Assembly: GCA_963680875.1 (NCBI GenBank)
Contig: OY804589.1
Coordinates: 16,822,028-16,886,027, forward strand
Length of the DNA: 64,000 bases
Source: Bathymodiolus brooksi
Taxonomy: Eukaryota; Mollusca; Bivalvia; Mytilida; Modiolidae
Direction: 5' to 3'
Shown: piece by piece, positions 1 through 13,012 of the stretch
Position numbering within the stretch: the first letter of the stretch is position 1
How the letters are laid out: each line of letters begins with the position of its first letter
Program-made: the position numbers and the translations under genes
Notes under the pieces: generated by a model
The model's database searches: none
Seen by the model: the letters and a program-made list of their open reading frames with translations, nothing else
What the model was told of the DNA's origin: nothing

Positions 1-682
1 TACTGAATGTATCCAGTCCATCAATATACTTGTATCACCGGATGTGTCAAACCTAATATCTACAAAGTTTCTAAATATTAATATTAAATGACATATTTCT
101 GTTATTTAAAGACGAGAAATGACGATGACACAAATTTGTTCCATAAGATACGATGTCTCCTCAGGGACAGAACCTCCATGAGTTATGTTATTGACCAAAA
201 CATAAAACCCACATGTCGTATGAGTTCGTGGTGTTCACTCTTGGTCTTCTAAATAGGTGATTTTCAAATACTAGTAAGTTAATAGGTTTTATGCCTAACA
301 AATCGGAAGTATGCTTTTATTGACACAATGTTCCCATTTATTATTCTCAGGAGAACACGAGGTTGTCGCACGGTTTAATATACAACCGTGAAAAGGTAAT
401 TCCCGTTTTGAAAAGTCACTTTCTGTTTTACAAAAGTTCATAGCAACAATATATTTTTAGATTCACGAGAACATATGCTATCGCATGATGTACAATATTT
501 AATCGACACAATGGCATTTCCGAATTTGCTTTCTTTGTTTGTTTGAGCAGCGGTACGTCTGTATATACCTGTATGTAGTGGCGTCTCCCTTATGCATAGT
601 TGATACTTGCATGCTAAGGTTGACAACATATGCTAAGTATTGTGCTCAAATGTTCTCCTTTCTACATAATAGTTATACTTAC

Positions 683-731
683 ATACTGTTGTTGACAGCA
701 TAAGCAGCACTGCTGCTACCAAAATCTTCAT
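683..731 (-). CDS. Gene 0 exon 1: signal peptide of an upstream mucin paralogue (partial gene)
   Basis: An ATG at 731-729 opens 16 codons reading MKILVAAVLLMLSTTV plus one base, then a consensus donor (T|GTAAGT, intron starts at 682). The peptide has a Lys followed by a hydrophobic core and a small-residue end, as in a secretory signal. It matches the first exon of gene A (30682-30730) in length, donor and phase 1, and the flanks from 1 to about 1640 match 30020 to about 31600. The remaining exons must lie left of the window. This shows that the array has at least three genes. A possible splice acceptor (AG at 753-754) just upstream of the ATG suggests an intron in the 5' UTR. Confidence 0.7.
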
Positions 732-937
732 TATATATATATAATAGTATATCTATAAATACAATAGTATAGGATTATGTCGTATTATCCTTAGTTATTG
801 ATGGTTTCTACAAATTAGACAGAAATCTGTTTGAAATATTTGGTCGCTGATTTAGGTGTAACTTTTAACCAAAGTTAAATACCATCAAAAAAGTTGTGAG
901 TTCGGTTCTAATAGGTGGCACCGTGCACTCAAGTGAG

Positions 938-1370
938 TGAGTGATTGTTGTTTAACGCCAACTGTCCAATTGTACAGCTATATCACGGAGAGAACAAGCT
1001 ACATTAGGTGAGGTGATGATGATGTACTAGACCAACACATGATATCCGCTTTATATTAGAACAAGCTTAATTGCATTTGTATAGTGCTATCTCAATGAAA
1101 CAACAACCCGCGGATGAACATATCGCACTATAGGAACACATTATCCTGATTCCGAGCCAACAAGTTATTGACCTTTCTTCTTAATGTATCGTGCTTAGCG
1201 GGGAAACAAAATACACCAATTTTACAGTATTCTTTGGATTGACCTGAACGGGGCTCGAACAACAGTTCTACTGCACTGGAGACGAGGATGCTAACTACTG
1301 TCACAACAGTCCCCGAATAGACATGTCGCTTCACTCGGACTGTTGTGTCATTGAGGTACAACAATAAAAA
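938..1370. repeat. tRNA-like SINE family 1 (copy in gene 0 flank)
   Basis: It starts at the GAGTGAGTGATTGTTGTTTA end and carries, on the minus strand, a B-box-like GTTCGAGCCC near 1255. Other copies or fragments: 1840-2030, 14870-15240, 30930-31365, 39390-39726, 41930-42060, 45950-46310 and 52606-52778. The minus-strand open frame at 1128-1430 is SINE sequence. Confidence 0.6.
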
Positions 1371-1640
1371 TCGCACTAAACATGTTAGTCTACTACAAAC
1401 GGGCATGATCATCTTCTCGTCCAATGCCACTTCTTCTCGCCATGATATAGATGAACATATTCATTTGACGCTAAACAACAATTACTCACTCACACACGTC
1501 ATATTACGGCTATACCCACAATAAAATTGGCCATGTTATTGGAAATGAAAAGACATTTTTGAAGATGACTCTAACAAATGAAGCTTAAAAGAGTTCCCTT
1601 TAAATATTATAAATGATGATAGTGATACACTACAGAAAGA

Positions 1641-3480
1641 GATATAGGAAGCCATAAGCATTCGTCTACTATCCTTAAGATCGTTTAAATTAACGAACGT
1701 TTTGTTCTTCCAATCGAATCAAATATGCATAGACAACAGTGTATGTACCATTTAAAATGATTGTGTCAAACCAACGATTGTTATATTGGTATATGTTGCT
1801 TCTGCACGCAGCATTTAGAAAAAAATAAAACAGAATGTTTCTCTCGGAATCAGGATAATGTGTCCGAGTGAGGCAACATGTTTATCCGCTGACTGTTGTT
1901 TCAGTGATCTAACACAATCAAACAAATCAAACTAAGCATGGTGGTCTAGTACACAGCGGACCTCATCATCATATCATTTCACATTAACTTATTCTCGCCA
2001 TGATATTGTTGAGTCGATAAATTAGCTGGTGGACTATTAGTTCCCGACTATACCATCCACTCAGAAGTCAGTGTTTCGGCACTTGTATGGTATATTATCT
2101 ATTTTATGAAATTTACAGTTCATAAATAATGTAATTATTGTTAAAACTAATGTTCTCATATCACAGGCATAGGTGACCTTAACCGATTTTTGCTATTCTG
2201 TTTAGACCCTTATGTTTACTTGCTCCCAAAGACTTTTAAAGTATTTGGCTGTTAATCTTTTACCTGATGAAGGTTATCCCAGAAACGCGTTATGCGCACT
2301 GAATTTGATATCTACGTTTTTATTGCTGGTGTTCTTCAGTATTGTGATTTTCCTTGTATTGTTACATATAATTTCCATTTTGTTTATGACATTAATTTTT
2401 AATAAGGGTAATACAAATATTACCGAACTCCGAACAATCTTCCAAAGGGAAAGTCAAAACTCATAGGTATATAAACAGACAAAATCAGTCAACAACCGGA
2501 AAACTGAAAACTGTAATGACCCTAACTTGGTACAGGCATTTCTAAGGAAATGGTGGGTTGAATCAAATGGCAAATACGAAATTAGTAATACAATATTTTT
2601 GATAAAATACAACGCACAAACAAACCTGTTGAAACCTATAGTGTACTTGGTAACTAAACAATTGCGATAAAATATCACCAAGATAAGAGTGAAACACTGG
2701 GAGCGTTGATTATGAATACCTTTTTGACAATCATATCATCTCAGATATTTTTTTTAAATATAATCAAGATAAGCAAGCAGCGTTTGATAAACAATCCTTT
2801 TCTATTACCACTAACGTTGTGAGTTTGAATTCCGCTCATGACAAGGTGTACTAGATACAACATTGTGTGATAGTGCATCAGTGCCTTGCGACAGGTCGGT
2901 GGTTTTCTCTGGGTACTCCTGTTTCCGCCACCAATGAAACTGCCCAAAACGATAAAATAACTATATTGTTAAAAGTGGTGTTAAACACCATAACCACACT
3001 ATAACTACTCATGCATAGGTCTCAACTCATCAAATGCGCTTGTATGTGTTTGTTTTTAATTATATTACAAAAATGAACGTTTTAGTTAATAAAACAGAGT
3101 CATGGAAACAAAATTATCCCATATTCATTGTTTATAGTATTACTCTTGTAATAACGCATGTGTGAATTAACGTGGTTGTTAATATGAGGAACACAAAGTA
3201 TCTCACTGCAGGAACAGTTTCAATATCCAAATAGAAAAACGTAGAAAATGACAAAATCGATACCCCGAACACACAAATACATGACCACGTACAGGTACTT
3301 TAATAAAAGGTGCTGAGGTTAAACTAGTTTTATAGAACCAAACCTCCCCTCTTAGTGACATGATGCAGTCATGGAAGTGCTTTCCATGCGTGTAAGTGAA
3401 ATGTCAACCCTCACGCATAACCAGGAGAACAGCCCTATTATAAAGAACGCTGTAATCTTGAATATTATACATAATATGCT
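1641..3480. other. Intergenic repeats
   Basis: Holds a SINE 1 fragment (1840-2030), a reversed SINE 2 (2820-2990) and a dispersed family ending CCCAGAAACGCGTTATGCGC (about 2060-2340). The same family recurs at 8690-9010, 14480-14710, 40810-41030, 45590-45775 and 49190-49340. Open frames here look accidental. Confidence 0.5.
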
Positions 3481-3635
3481 TAATCTTCATGACACAGAAG
3501 TTGTACACGGTTTGTACACATAATAGTGAAACAATAGTCTGCTTTATAATGATTTCTTAATTTATCATTAATGTCATACATTTGTATGTAGTATAAAGAG
3601 AATATGTTCAAGTACCGTTAATGCTTACAGAAAGC

Positions 3636-3712
3636 AAATCGTCCTTAATCGCAGTTTACGAGAAATCACAGACTGTGAGTTCTCGTAAACTGCGATTAAG
3701 GACGATTTGTTT
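3636..3712. repeat. Hairpin inverted repeat
   Basis: Arms of about 29 bp (CAAATCGTCCTTAATCGCAG and onward) flank a loop of about 17 bp. In unit B (36625-36670) only a diverged left arm is present. Confidence 0.75.
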
Positions 3713-3878
3713 TCTATAAACTGTCAGTTGTTTATCAAAAAAGAAAAATTCAGATTTCATTCAATATAAATGTTGACTGAACTCTTGTACACTTGTCTGA
3801 TACAATATAGTTAAAGTGTAGTAAAAATAACATTTCTATAATATTATATTTTAATTTTCAATTATATTTTTGCAGATA

Positions 3879-4149
3879 CCACACGGGTTAGAGTTACAGT
3901 ATTTTCGTCACTTTCAGCTATATCATGGCGGTCACGTTTATTTGTGAGGAAAACCGGAGTACACGAAGAAAGCACCTACCTACTGCAAATCACTGGAAAA
4001 CTTTATCACACAAAGTTGTATTGAGTACACATCGCCATGAACGGGGTTCAAACTCGCAACTTTAGTGGTGATAGGCACTGATTGCATAGGTAGTTGTTAA
4101 TGCAACTATTATTAACAACTATCATATGATCACGACCACGACGGCCCCG
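3879..4149. repeat. tRNA-like SINE family 2
   Basis: Contains AGCTATATCATGGCGGTCA, GGAAAACCGGAGTAC, a B-box-like GGGGTTCAAACTC and the end CACGACCACGACGGCCCC. The unit B counterpart is 36826-37075. Other copies: 15264-15526, 46335-46590, 17412-17570, 48516-48606, 24718-24947 and 27816-27975; reversed copies at 2820-2990, 21760-21895, 23218-23385 and 54912-55108. Confidence 0.6.
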
Positions 4150-5384
4150 AAACAATTTAGAAACACATGTCAGGTATATGACTGATTATTTAATTTTTTA
4201 GAGAATTAACACCACACAAAAAGCAGATTATTTTTTGGACCTGAAAAATCGGTATTATATGTTTCTTAATATTTTACATAAATTTGTTGTTGAAAACTGC
4301 AAAGCCAAATTAATTTCTTTTTTGCAAGCGTCAGGTCAGGATATTATTTTTCTATCAAGTTTGGCGACATATATATAAGAAAATAAAGCATATCTCCGTT
4401 CTAAAGCTTAAGTAGTTGTCTTAACTAGAAAAATAAAGCATGTAAATCTTTAAATAAACACAACCACGTCGACGTCGTTCTTAATTCTTGATTAGCACAA
4501 GAAAACATAATTCCTCATAGAAAAAAATAATCATGTGTTTCTTGCTTTAAGCATGAAGATACATGTTTTCCACGGCATATTTTTTACATAATAATTCTAT
4601 ATATGTGAGAACAATCTCCTACAGTAAAAGATTGTTTATTTTTGTTATCATATACCAAATTTTTACTAACAAAAAGTTGCTTTAAATCGAATGGCTTTTT
4701 TACGGACCTACCTGCTTAACATATATCCAAACTATTTAAGAAGTCGCTACTCTCTAATCACAAGGATGTGTTTCTATAGGTGTATATCCTAATATCACCC
4801 CTTTGTCATAAATTATCTAAATAAACAGAGATTAAGATATCGCTGGACACATTTTTGATTGAAATTTTCCTTTAATAGTGATATAAAGATAAATAAGTTT
4901 ATCCATTTGATCGAGGAATGTACAACATGTTGTCAATTTCGAACATTACGTTAAATTTGTTCCTCAAAATTTAGTTACTTTAGAAATTAGCGGTTTAATT
5001 TTTTTTTTTTTTAGATTAATAATTCTTTTGTGATTGATGAGTTTATGTTTCTTGAAATAATGAATTTTCTGAAAATGGTGCTTTTGTCTTTTTTTCATTA
5101 TCATCATTATTCATTCTGTTATTTTTCTGTTTATTTGCACAATTATCAAATATTTTTGTATTTATGATACTAAATAAGAAAAACTGTGCTTGCGTGACGA
5201 TTTGCATCAAATCGAAAAAATATATCAAATATATCCGTGTTTCCAAAAATGTACAGTAGAGTTTGCTATGTCCCCGCCTGAACACTCAACTTAAGCTGGC
5301 TAGAAAACTAATTTAATAAAAAAAAATTAAAAAATCGACGTTCCGACATTGACTTCATTATTCATATTCTACTTGTGCGACACG

Positions 5385-6250
5385 AACTTTACTAAAGATT
5401 GAGCTACACGAACCTTACTAAAGATTGAGTGTCATGCACCTTACTAAAGATTGAGTGTCATGAACCTTACTAAAGATTGAGTGTCATGAACCTTACTAAA
5501 GATTGAGTGTCATGAACCTTACTAAAGATTGAGTGTCATGAACCTTACTAAAGATTGAGTGTCATGAACCTTACTAAAGATTGAGTGTCATGAACCTTAC
5601 TAAAGATTGAGTGTCATGTACCTTACTAAAGATTGAGTGACATGAACCTTACTAAAGATTGAGTGACATGAACCTTACTAAAGATTGAGTGTCATGCACC
5701 TTACTAAAGATTGAGTGTCATGAACCTTACTAAAGATTGAGTGTCATGAACCTTACTAAAGATTGAGTGTCATGAACCTTACTAAAGATTGAGTGACATT
5801 AACCTTACTAAAGATTGAATGTCATGAACCTTACTAAAGATTGAGTGTCATGAACCTTACTAAAGATTGAGTGTCATTAATCTTACTAAAGATTGAGTGT
5901 CATGAACCTTACTAAAGATTGAGTGACATGAACATTACTACAGATTGAGCGACAAGAAAATTAGCTAAAGATTGAGCAACACGAACCTAACAAAAAATTG
6001 AGTAACACGAACCTAACTAAAGATTGAGCTACAAGAACCTAACTAAAGATTGAGTAACACGAACCTTACTAAAGATGGAGCGACAAGAACCTAACTAAAG
6101 ATTGAGCAACACGAACCTTACTAAAGATGGAGCGACACGAAGCCTACTAAAGATGGAGCGACAAGAACCTTACTAAAGATGGAGCGATACGAAGCCTACT
6201 AAGGATGGCGCGACACTAACCCTACTAAATATGGAGCGACAAGAACCTTA
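5385..6250. repeat. 26-bp tandem array
   Basis: About 33 copies of ACCTTACTAAAGATTGAGTG plus TCATGA, near-perfect at 5440-5900 and increasingly varied towards 6250. The unit resembles the AACTAAAGATCGAGCAACAC segment of the dispersed retroelement tail, the likely source. Confidence 0.9.
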
Positions 6251-7670
6251 CCATAAACCATAAGTGTACTCGGTGTTCCGGAAGATTGTCGAATATTCAT
6301 AGGAAAATCAATTTGAAATTTTGTCGGAAATACCCATAGGTGATTAGGCTTTATTTATTACACATAATTCTAATTTAATATTTATTAATCGCCATAATCC
6401 TCTTTTTAATAAGTCCTGCCAACCACAAAAATAAATTTGTTCGACTTGCTTTATAATAATAACAAAAATGGATATGATGATATAAGTCCATATAACGTAT
6501 TCAAAGATACAATCTAGCAATAACACCGTATATATTAAATTTACTGCGCACGACGCGTTTCTGGTGTCGACCCAGTAATAGTAATAAACACGTAAAAATA
6601 AAGCAATTTAACGTATCCAAAGGTACAGTTTAGGAGTACTACATAAATATTACTGTATTTTAAAATTTCCTCCTCTCCAAACTACACTGGCCTACATATG
6701 TTATATATTTTTAATCTTATTATAAATTATAATGTTATGTCGATAGCAATCATCTATGACCAACAATCTTTCGTAACCGAGGAAATATTAAAGATTTTTT
6801 AGGTATGGATTTTTAATTTTGATTTACAAACAAAAATATCTCCGATCACGCCGTACAAGATTAACCTAAGTATGAACTGTTTTTATAAAATGTTTGAGGA
6901 TACCAACGGGTTAATCAGACACCGTAAATGGAAGAAAGACAGAAAATATAATGGCAAAGCGAAAGAAAACAACAACAAAAAACGACAAACAATGTTCGAT
7001 GGAACACTACACTGAAAACTAAAGATTAGACTAGCTTTTTAACACCATTGAAAACCGCTGATGAACTCAGATCTCCTGGAAGGGAAAGCAGTTCCCGGTA
7101 CACTATTGACACATGTGATGTAGCGTAGTATTATCTACTTACATGCTGTCTTTTTTTTGCGTACTTGACAATCCCCCGGGTGCCTCTTTCATTTAGGTAA
7201 GCTTAGTACTCTATAGTGGTGAATAAACGTTAGAGAACACCGAAGAGAAAGTCAAGAATGGAAAATCCAGAGAAACTGGCAACATTGTGCACAAGATACA
7301 GGACAAAGATAACAAAATAACAATACAGAAAGCTAAATAGATGAGCAATACGGACCCCACCAAAAACCCGGCATGTACACAGGTGCCCGCGAATGCAAAG
7401 CAGTTCCTGCCTCTTATAAGAGATACACCATGTAACTCATCATAGAGGCAGGACGTGTTGAACGCCACTTTGCGCAAGCAAATACAAATGACATAAATAT
7501 GACATGAGTCCTGACACTAGGTCATGTTTATATTACCACATATGATTCCAGTATGTCAATGTACAACAGTTAAGAGACATCTTACATATTTGTCTGTAGT
7601 TTAAACAAATAGAAAATCAGGAATATAAATCTTATCTTTCTACTAGTGTAAATTAAACTTAGGTGTTTTT
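6251..7670. other. Intergenic, no gene seen
   Basis: AT-rich sequence with a weak retroelement-tail fragment (6890-7110) and a second tail family at 7225-7480 (AGAGAAAGTCAAGAATGGAA). The latter also occurs at 9680-9900, 15860-15960, 42200-42440 and 46930-47040. Confidence 0.4.
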
Positions 7671-7814
7671 GAAGAAAAGTTTGAAGACAGTAAAGAGTTA
7701 AAGCGATCAATCGACGACGGAGAGATGATAAAATGATCAAAAGAAAAAGGACAAGACAATAATCCATAATACATTATATTAGAAACTAAAGATCGAGCAA
7801 CATTAACACCATAG

Positions 7815-8035
7815 AATGTCCACATACTCTCCAGAAGGGTAAGCATATCCTGCCCGACTAGTTGCTACTAGTTATGTCCTCATACTCTCCAGAAGAGTAA
7901 ACATATCCTGCTCGACTAGTTGCTACTAGTCATGTCCTCATTCTCTCAAGAAGGGCAAACATCTCCTGCTCGACTAGTTGCTACTAGTTATGTCCTCATA
8001 CTCTCCAGAATGGTAAGCATCTCTTCCTCGACTAG
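7815..8035. repeat. About 59-bp tandem repeat, four copies
   Basis: Unit starts GTCCTCATACTCTCCAGAAG and ends GACTAGTTGCTACTAGTTAT; it again resembles the CCGGAAGGGTAAGCAG part of the retroelement tail. Confidence 0.8.
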
Positions 8036-8214
8036 TAATGTCATTCTTATTAAAAGTTCGTTTGATAAATCATGAAAAATAACTGTCTGTCCAGGCTTAA
8101 GTTTTAGTTATTTTTGGGTTGTCTAATTGTATGATTTGAGAAGGATGTGTACAAGCATTATATCATTTTTTTCTTGCTTGTTTAAACGTTTGCGATGGCG
8201 ATCCTAATATTATG

Positions 8215-8610
8215 ATCAGAGATTGAAGGTTCCATTATCAAGTAGAACCCCGTCACATTATTGAGTCTGTCTCAAGCTAGAACCACGATGTCCATTGGGT
8301 TCTGTTGTGACAATTGAAGAGCTAAGGTTCCATTATCATGTTAAACCCCGCCACATAAATAAGTCTGTCTCAGGCTAGAACCACGATGTCCATTGGGGCT
8401 CTGTTGTGACAATTGACGGATATAATGTTCCAATTTTATGTTAAGCCCCGCCACATTATTGAGTCTGTCTTAAGATAGAACCACGATGTCTATGGAGATT
8501 CTTTTGGGACAATTGGACGGATAAGTTTCCATTAACATGCTAAAACTCGCCAAATTATTGCCTCTGTCTCAAGCTAGAACCACGATGTCTATTGGGATTC
8601 TCTAGAAGAC
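8215..8610. repeat. About 112-bp tandem repeat
   Basis: Four diverged units with AAGGTTCCATTATCA, GAGTCTGTCTCAAGCTAGAA and CACGATGTCCATTGGG. Unit B has about 2.5 units at 40540-40800. Confidence 0.8.
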
Positions 8611-9404
8611 ATTCCTGTGTTGTGATGATTACGGTTTGCCATGAGGAATGATTCGTTTTGTAGTGTTGATGTAAATTAGTATTGGCCATTACTGTTCTAG
8701 TGCCTGAGGGTATCATTCGCCCAGTAGTCAGTGTTTTGACACTGACATGGTTTATTAGAAATGTTTGTTATTTAAATTTACAGTTTCTAAATAATGTAAT
8801 TACTATTAAAAGTAAGGTTCTCCTCCCTCAGGCATAGGTGGCCTTTCCCGATTTTGGAGATAATGCTTAGGCCCTTTGGCTTACTTGCTCCCAAAGCTTA
8901 AAATTATTTGGCTTTCCAATCTTTCGACTTTGAGCCCCTTGAAGACGGTTATTCCAGAAACGCGTCGTGCGCACTAAATTTGATATCTACGTTTTTATTA
9001 CCTTTATCGTTATTGTAATGTTGTCATTTCTGAAGAAACGTTTGATTACTTCAAGACGAGGCAAACACTGAATAATTGTATTTTATTTTTTATTAATTAT
9101 ATCTTCATGGTTACTAGGTGACCTAGTTATGTACATGAGAGGGCTGAATCTTATTAAATAATTTATTTATCTAAATTCTAAACTTTTATGGCTGTCCAAA
9201 GCCGAAGCATAGATTCCCATAGACTGCAGTCGACTGTTCTATGCAACAACATTCCAGCAACACTTTTAAATGGAGTATACATCACTTAGTTGATCCGATA
9301 TTCCAGAACTAGTGGGTTATATGATGATTTCCGTGACAGAGTGTTACTGCATGACCTGGATAATCGTCACTAAATATCTGTGTCACAAAGGACCAGGAAA
9401 TATT

Positions 9405-9700
9405 CCATTTTTCGTAATCACAATCCAATCCGGTCCTTTCATCAATCATGACTTTTCAACGGGGTGTAACAAAACTAAAGCGACGTGTGATGCATGCGGA
9501 GCAGGAATTGCTTACCCTTCCGGGGCATTTGAGCCCACCCCCGGGTTTAGTTGTGTTTGTGTTGCTAGATCTTTTGTTTTCTACATAGCGCTTGGTAGAT
9601 TATTGTTTGACATTTTTTTGCCATTGTATTGTTTGTCCGTTTTCGATTTATTGCTCCCGATAACCCTTTTGGTATCCTCAAATCTCAAAGACACAGGTAC
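9405..9700 (+). repeat. Retroelement 3' tail copy, plus orientation
   Basis: Contains TAATCACAATCCAATCCGGT, GCGACGTGTGATGCATGCGG and the terminal TTTGGTATCCTCAAAT. The 134-codon frame at 9312-9716 is read from this repeat and is not a gene. Confidence 0.6.
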
Positions 9701-10384
9701 AATCAAGAGACACTGACACCATTTGGCAACACAAGGCATAGAACGAAGACAAAGGAACACTCAAGAATGGACAATCAAGAGACACTGACACCACTGGGTA
9801 CACAAGGCACATGACGAAGACAAAGGGACAATCAAGAATGGACAATCAAGAGATACTGACACCATTTGGGTACACAAGTCACAGGACAAAGACAAAGATG
9901 CAATCAAGAATTAAAAAAAAATCTGCTTCTAGTGAAGCAAAAATCTGGTATAGCTCCCTTCTAAAATTTAAATGCTCGGTCCCTTGTTAACTAACAACAT
10001 ATGTTTCTAAATATATCCTTTTATATCTACATTTGTCTAGCAGTAATAAAGACTTACATATCTAAAAATGGACGAAACTCAACTTCAAAAACCAACACTG
10101 GTATGTAAGTATTGATGAAATATCTACGATCTTATATATAGGTATTTTAAAATAGAAATGTGATCACCCAATCAAAATACACGTTATACCTGTGCCAAAT
10201 CGATGTCATTTTTATGTATTTGACTTCGTTTTAGGTTTAATAGAGTAGTGGTTTGTATTGTAATAGTTGGTCATATCCTTGAACACTTCTGTTTAATTAT
10301 TTATTTATAACATTATGACAGATCAAAGTTCTAACATGTATTTATTGTATTGATATTGATATATTGTCTAAGTTTAATAATACA

Positions 10385-11045
10385 ATTTGTTTTTGTTTGT
10401 TTTTGTTTTGTTTGGTTCTTGCTTTTTTATGTTTGCTTTTGTGCTTGTGTTTTTGTATTTGTGTGTGTGTGTTTGTTCTTTTGTTTTTGTGTTTGTGTTT
10501 GTGTTTGTGTTTGTGTTTGTGTTTTTGTGTTTGTGTTTTTATGTTTGTGTGTTTGTTCTTTTGTTTTTGCGTTTGTGTTTGTGTTTGTGTTTTTGTGTTT
10601 TTGTATTTGCGTTTGTGTTTTTGTGTTTGTGTTTTTGTGTTTGTGTTTTTGTGTTTGTGTTTTTGTGTTTTTGTTTTTGTGTTTGTGTTTTTGTGTTTGT
10701 GTTTGTGTTTTTGTTTTTGTGTTTGTGTTTTTGTTTTTGTGTTTGTGTTTTTGTTTGTGTTTGTGTTTTTGTGCTTGTGTTTGGGTTTTTTTTTGTGTTT
10801 TTGTATTTTGTGTTTGTGTTTGTGTGCTTTTGTTTTTGTATTTGTTTTTGTGTTTTTGTGTTTTTGTATTTGTGTTTTTGTGTTTTTGTTTGTGCTTTTG
10901 TTTTTGTATTTGTGTTTGTGTGTTTGTGTTTTTGTGTTTGTGTTTGTGTTTGTGTGTTTGTGTTTTTGTGTTTGTGTTTGTGTTTTTGTGTTTGTGTTTG
11001 TGTTTGTGTTTGTGTTTTTGTATTTGTATTTGTGTTTGTGTTTTT
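10385..11045. repeat. (GTTTGT)n low-complexity tract
   Basis: About 660 bp of GTGTTT, TTTGTG and TTTTTG mixtures. It creates long frames on both strands (Cys/Val/Phe-rich and Lys/Thr/Asn/His-rich) that should not be read as proteins. It is absent from unit B. Confidence 0.9.
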
Positions 11046-11139
11046 CTCTGGATTCTCCATTTTGATTACCCCTTCGGTTGTCTTTCACGTTTATTTAATA
11101 AACATAGGAAACATTCCAGTGGTATATAATATAATTTAA

Positions 11140-11690
11140 TATAATAATCAACAACAAACAACCATAAAGTAATAAACGTGAGTAATAATGTACAATCTCT
11201 AGGATAAAACATTACTGATATACAACAACAAACAACCATATAAAGTAATAAACGTGAGTAATAATGTACAATCTCTAGGATAAAACATTACTGATATACA
11301 ACAACAAACAACCATATAAAGTAATAAACGTGTGTAATAATGTACAATCTCTAGGATAAAACATTACTGATATACAACAACAAACAACCATATAAAGTAA
11401 TAAACGTGTGTAATAATGTACAATCTCCAGGATAAAACATTACTGATATACAACAACAAACAACCATATAAAGTAATAAACGTGTGTAATAATGTACAAT
11501 CTCCAGGATAAAACATTACTGATATACAACAACAAACAACCATATAAAGTAATAAACGTGAGTAATAATGTACAATCTCCAGGATAAAACATTACTGATG
11601 TACAACAACAAACAACCATATAAAGTAATAAACGTGAGTAATAATGTACAATCTCCAAGAAAAAGCATTACTGATATACAAAGAAAACTA
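11140..11690. repeat. 76-bp satellite, about seven copies
   Basis: The GATATACAACAACAAACAAC landmark recurs at 11217, 11293, 11369, 11445, 11521 and 11597. Unit B has one copy (about 42475-42555). Confidence 0.9.
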
Positions 11691-11699
11691 AATGTCAAA

Positions 11700-12972
11700 G
11701 ATGTGTTTTACTTAGCTGTTGAACAGTAGCTTTTCCTGTTTTGAACCCATTTATCAATTACAATTGTATGGGGATTATTTCTGTGAGGAAGCATATATAT
11801 ACAAAAATATTACAGAATACTGATAGTCAAGAGAGTTACGAGCAAATGTCAATAGTAAATCGCATGCTTAATTTTTAGCTTATCTAAATCTTGTTATTAT
11901 TGTATCATAAATAGAATAAAATTACATAGCTACAAAAAGGGAAAACTTTCTGATAATTTGGAACTTCGTTTCAGAATATAAAATACATTTCAACACGTTA
12001 CATCTAATATTTTATTAGAAACTTTCTAAATAATTTCATTTCAAAATCAATGTATATTATATTAGAGGAGCATTTATGGTGCTTAACACCACTTTCACGC
12101 CAAAGCCCCTCTACTCTTTCATATTAGACAATTCTTTAAGTGTAAAACTGTCTGTAAAATAATAAATCTGTTTAATATAAATATTCTGTTTACATATAAT
12201 ACTTCTCTGCTGATTCATTCCATTTGTACACAGTGTAGACCCATTTTAACAGATCGTTATTATGAAATGAAGTACACGCCACGATTTAGCTGATAAGGTT
12301 TGTGCTTAAAACAAATCAATCAATAAATGTATGACAAACACAAACAATAATCGTTTTTCCCTATTTTCACTTCAACATGATCACACAATGTATGACATTA
12401 TATTAAAATGTATTGAATCACATTTCATTGATGAAATATGAAAGAAATATATTTGTGATGTAATATGCGTTACACAAAATGAAGCAAGCTTGACAAATGG
12501 ACTAATATTTTTTTTTCAATTTCAAACCAAAATGATCACACTTAAATATTAGATATAATAAAAAATGCTTTGAAAAATATTGAAATAACAACGAAATATA
12601 TTGCATGATTAAATAATGTTTCTAACACAATGTAATTAAATATGTAGTACACACAATGCAAATTAGAAATCCATATTAATGATTAATTGCATACATAGCA
12701 TGTCAGATTTCATGTACAGTCACAGCTGTATATAAAAACACCCAATGGAACCTGCCCTTTATAAGACATTGTCCTTTATATACAGGTTCAAAGTATATAC
12801 ACTATTCATTAATAAGGAAAATGAGCCTGCCCTTTATAGACAGAGATTTGCTACATGTATATAGAAATGCTCTTTAAAGTAGGGTATACTGTATTCCATT
12901 ACAATCAGATCTTATGTTTTTAGAATATAATATCAGAGATCCCTGTGGTGGCCAATAAAAAATGCTTTTAGT
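11700..12972 (-). other. Probable 3' UTR and downstream flank of gene A
   Basis: This AT-rich block follows the gene A stop on the minus strand and aligns closely with 42550-43835 in unit B, with small indels. It has no open frame of interest. A minus-strand AATAAA occurs near 12008, about 960 nt past the stop, too far and too weakly supported to name as the poly(A) signal. Confidence 0.4.
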
Positions 12973-13012
12973 TCACTTATAATCAGGATAATCTGGTCTG
13001 TATATTGATGAT
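12973..13012 (-). CDS. Gene A exon 12: last coding exon and stop
   Basis: After acceptor TTATTTCTGTGTGCTTCAG, the first base completes the AG left by exon 11 (Arg). The frame then reads [12 protein letters not shown] and stops at TGA (12975-12973). Gene B has the same acceptor and stop position ([12 protein letters not shown]). No strong polyadenylation signal was found nearby. Confidence 0.78.

Noticed and set aside
1128..1430. 100-codon minus frame, repeated at 31122-31352
   Set aside because: Falls inside the SINE; similarity between copies reflects the repeat.
5385..6250. CRISPR-like array
   Set aside because: Units are contiguous with no spacers, in a eukaryotic context.
9312..9716. 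134-codon plus-strand frame
   Set aside because: Mostly retroelement tail sequence.
10342..11139. Several 170-260-codon frames on both strands
   Set aside because: Products of the GTTTGT low-complexity tract; no splice context and absent from unit B.
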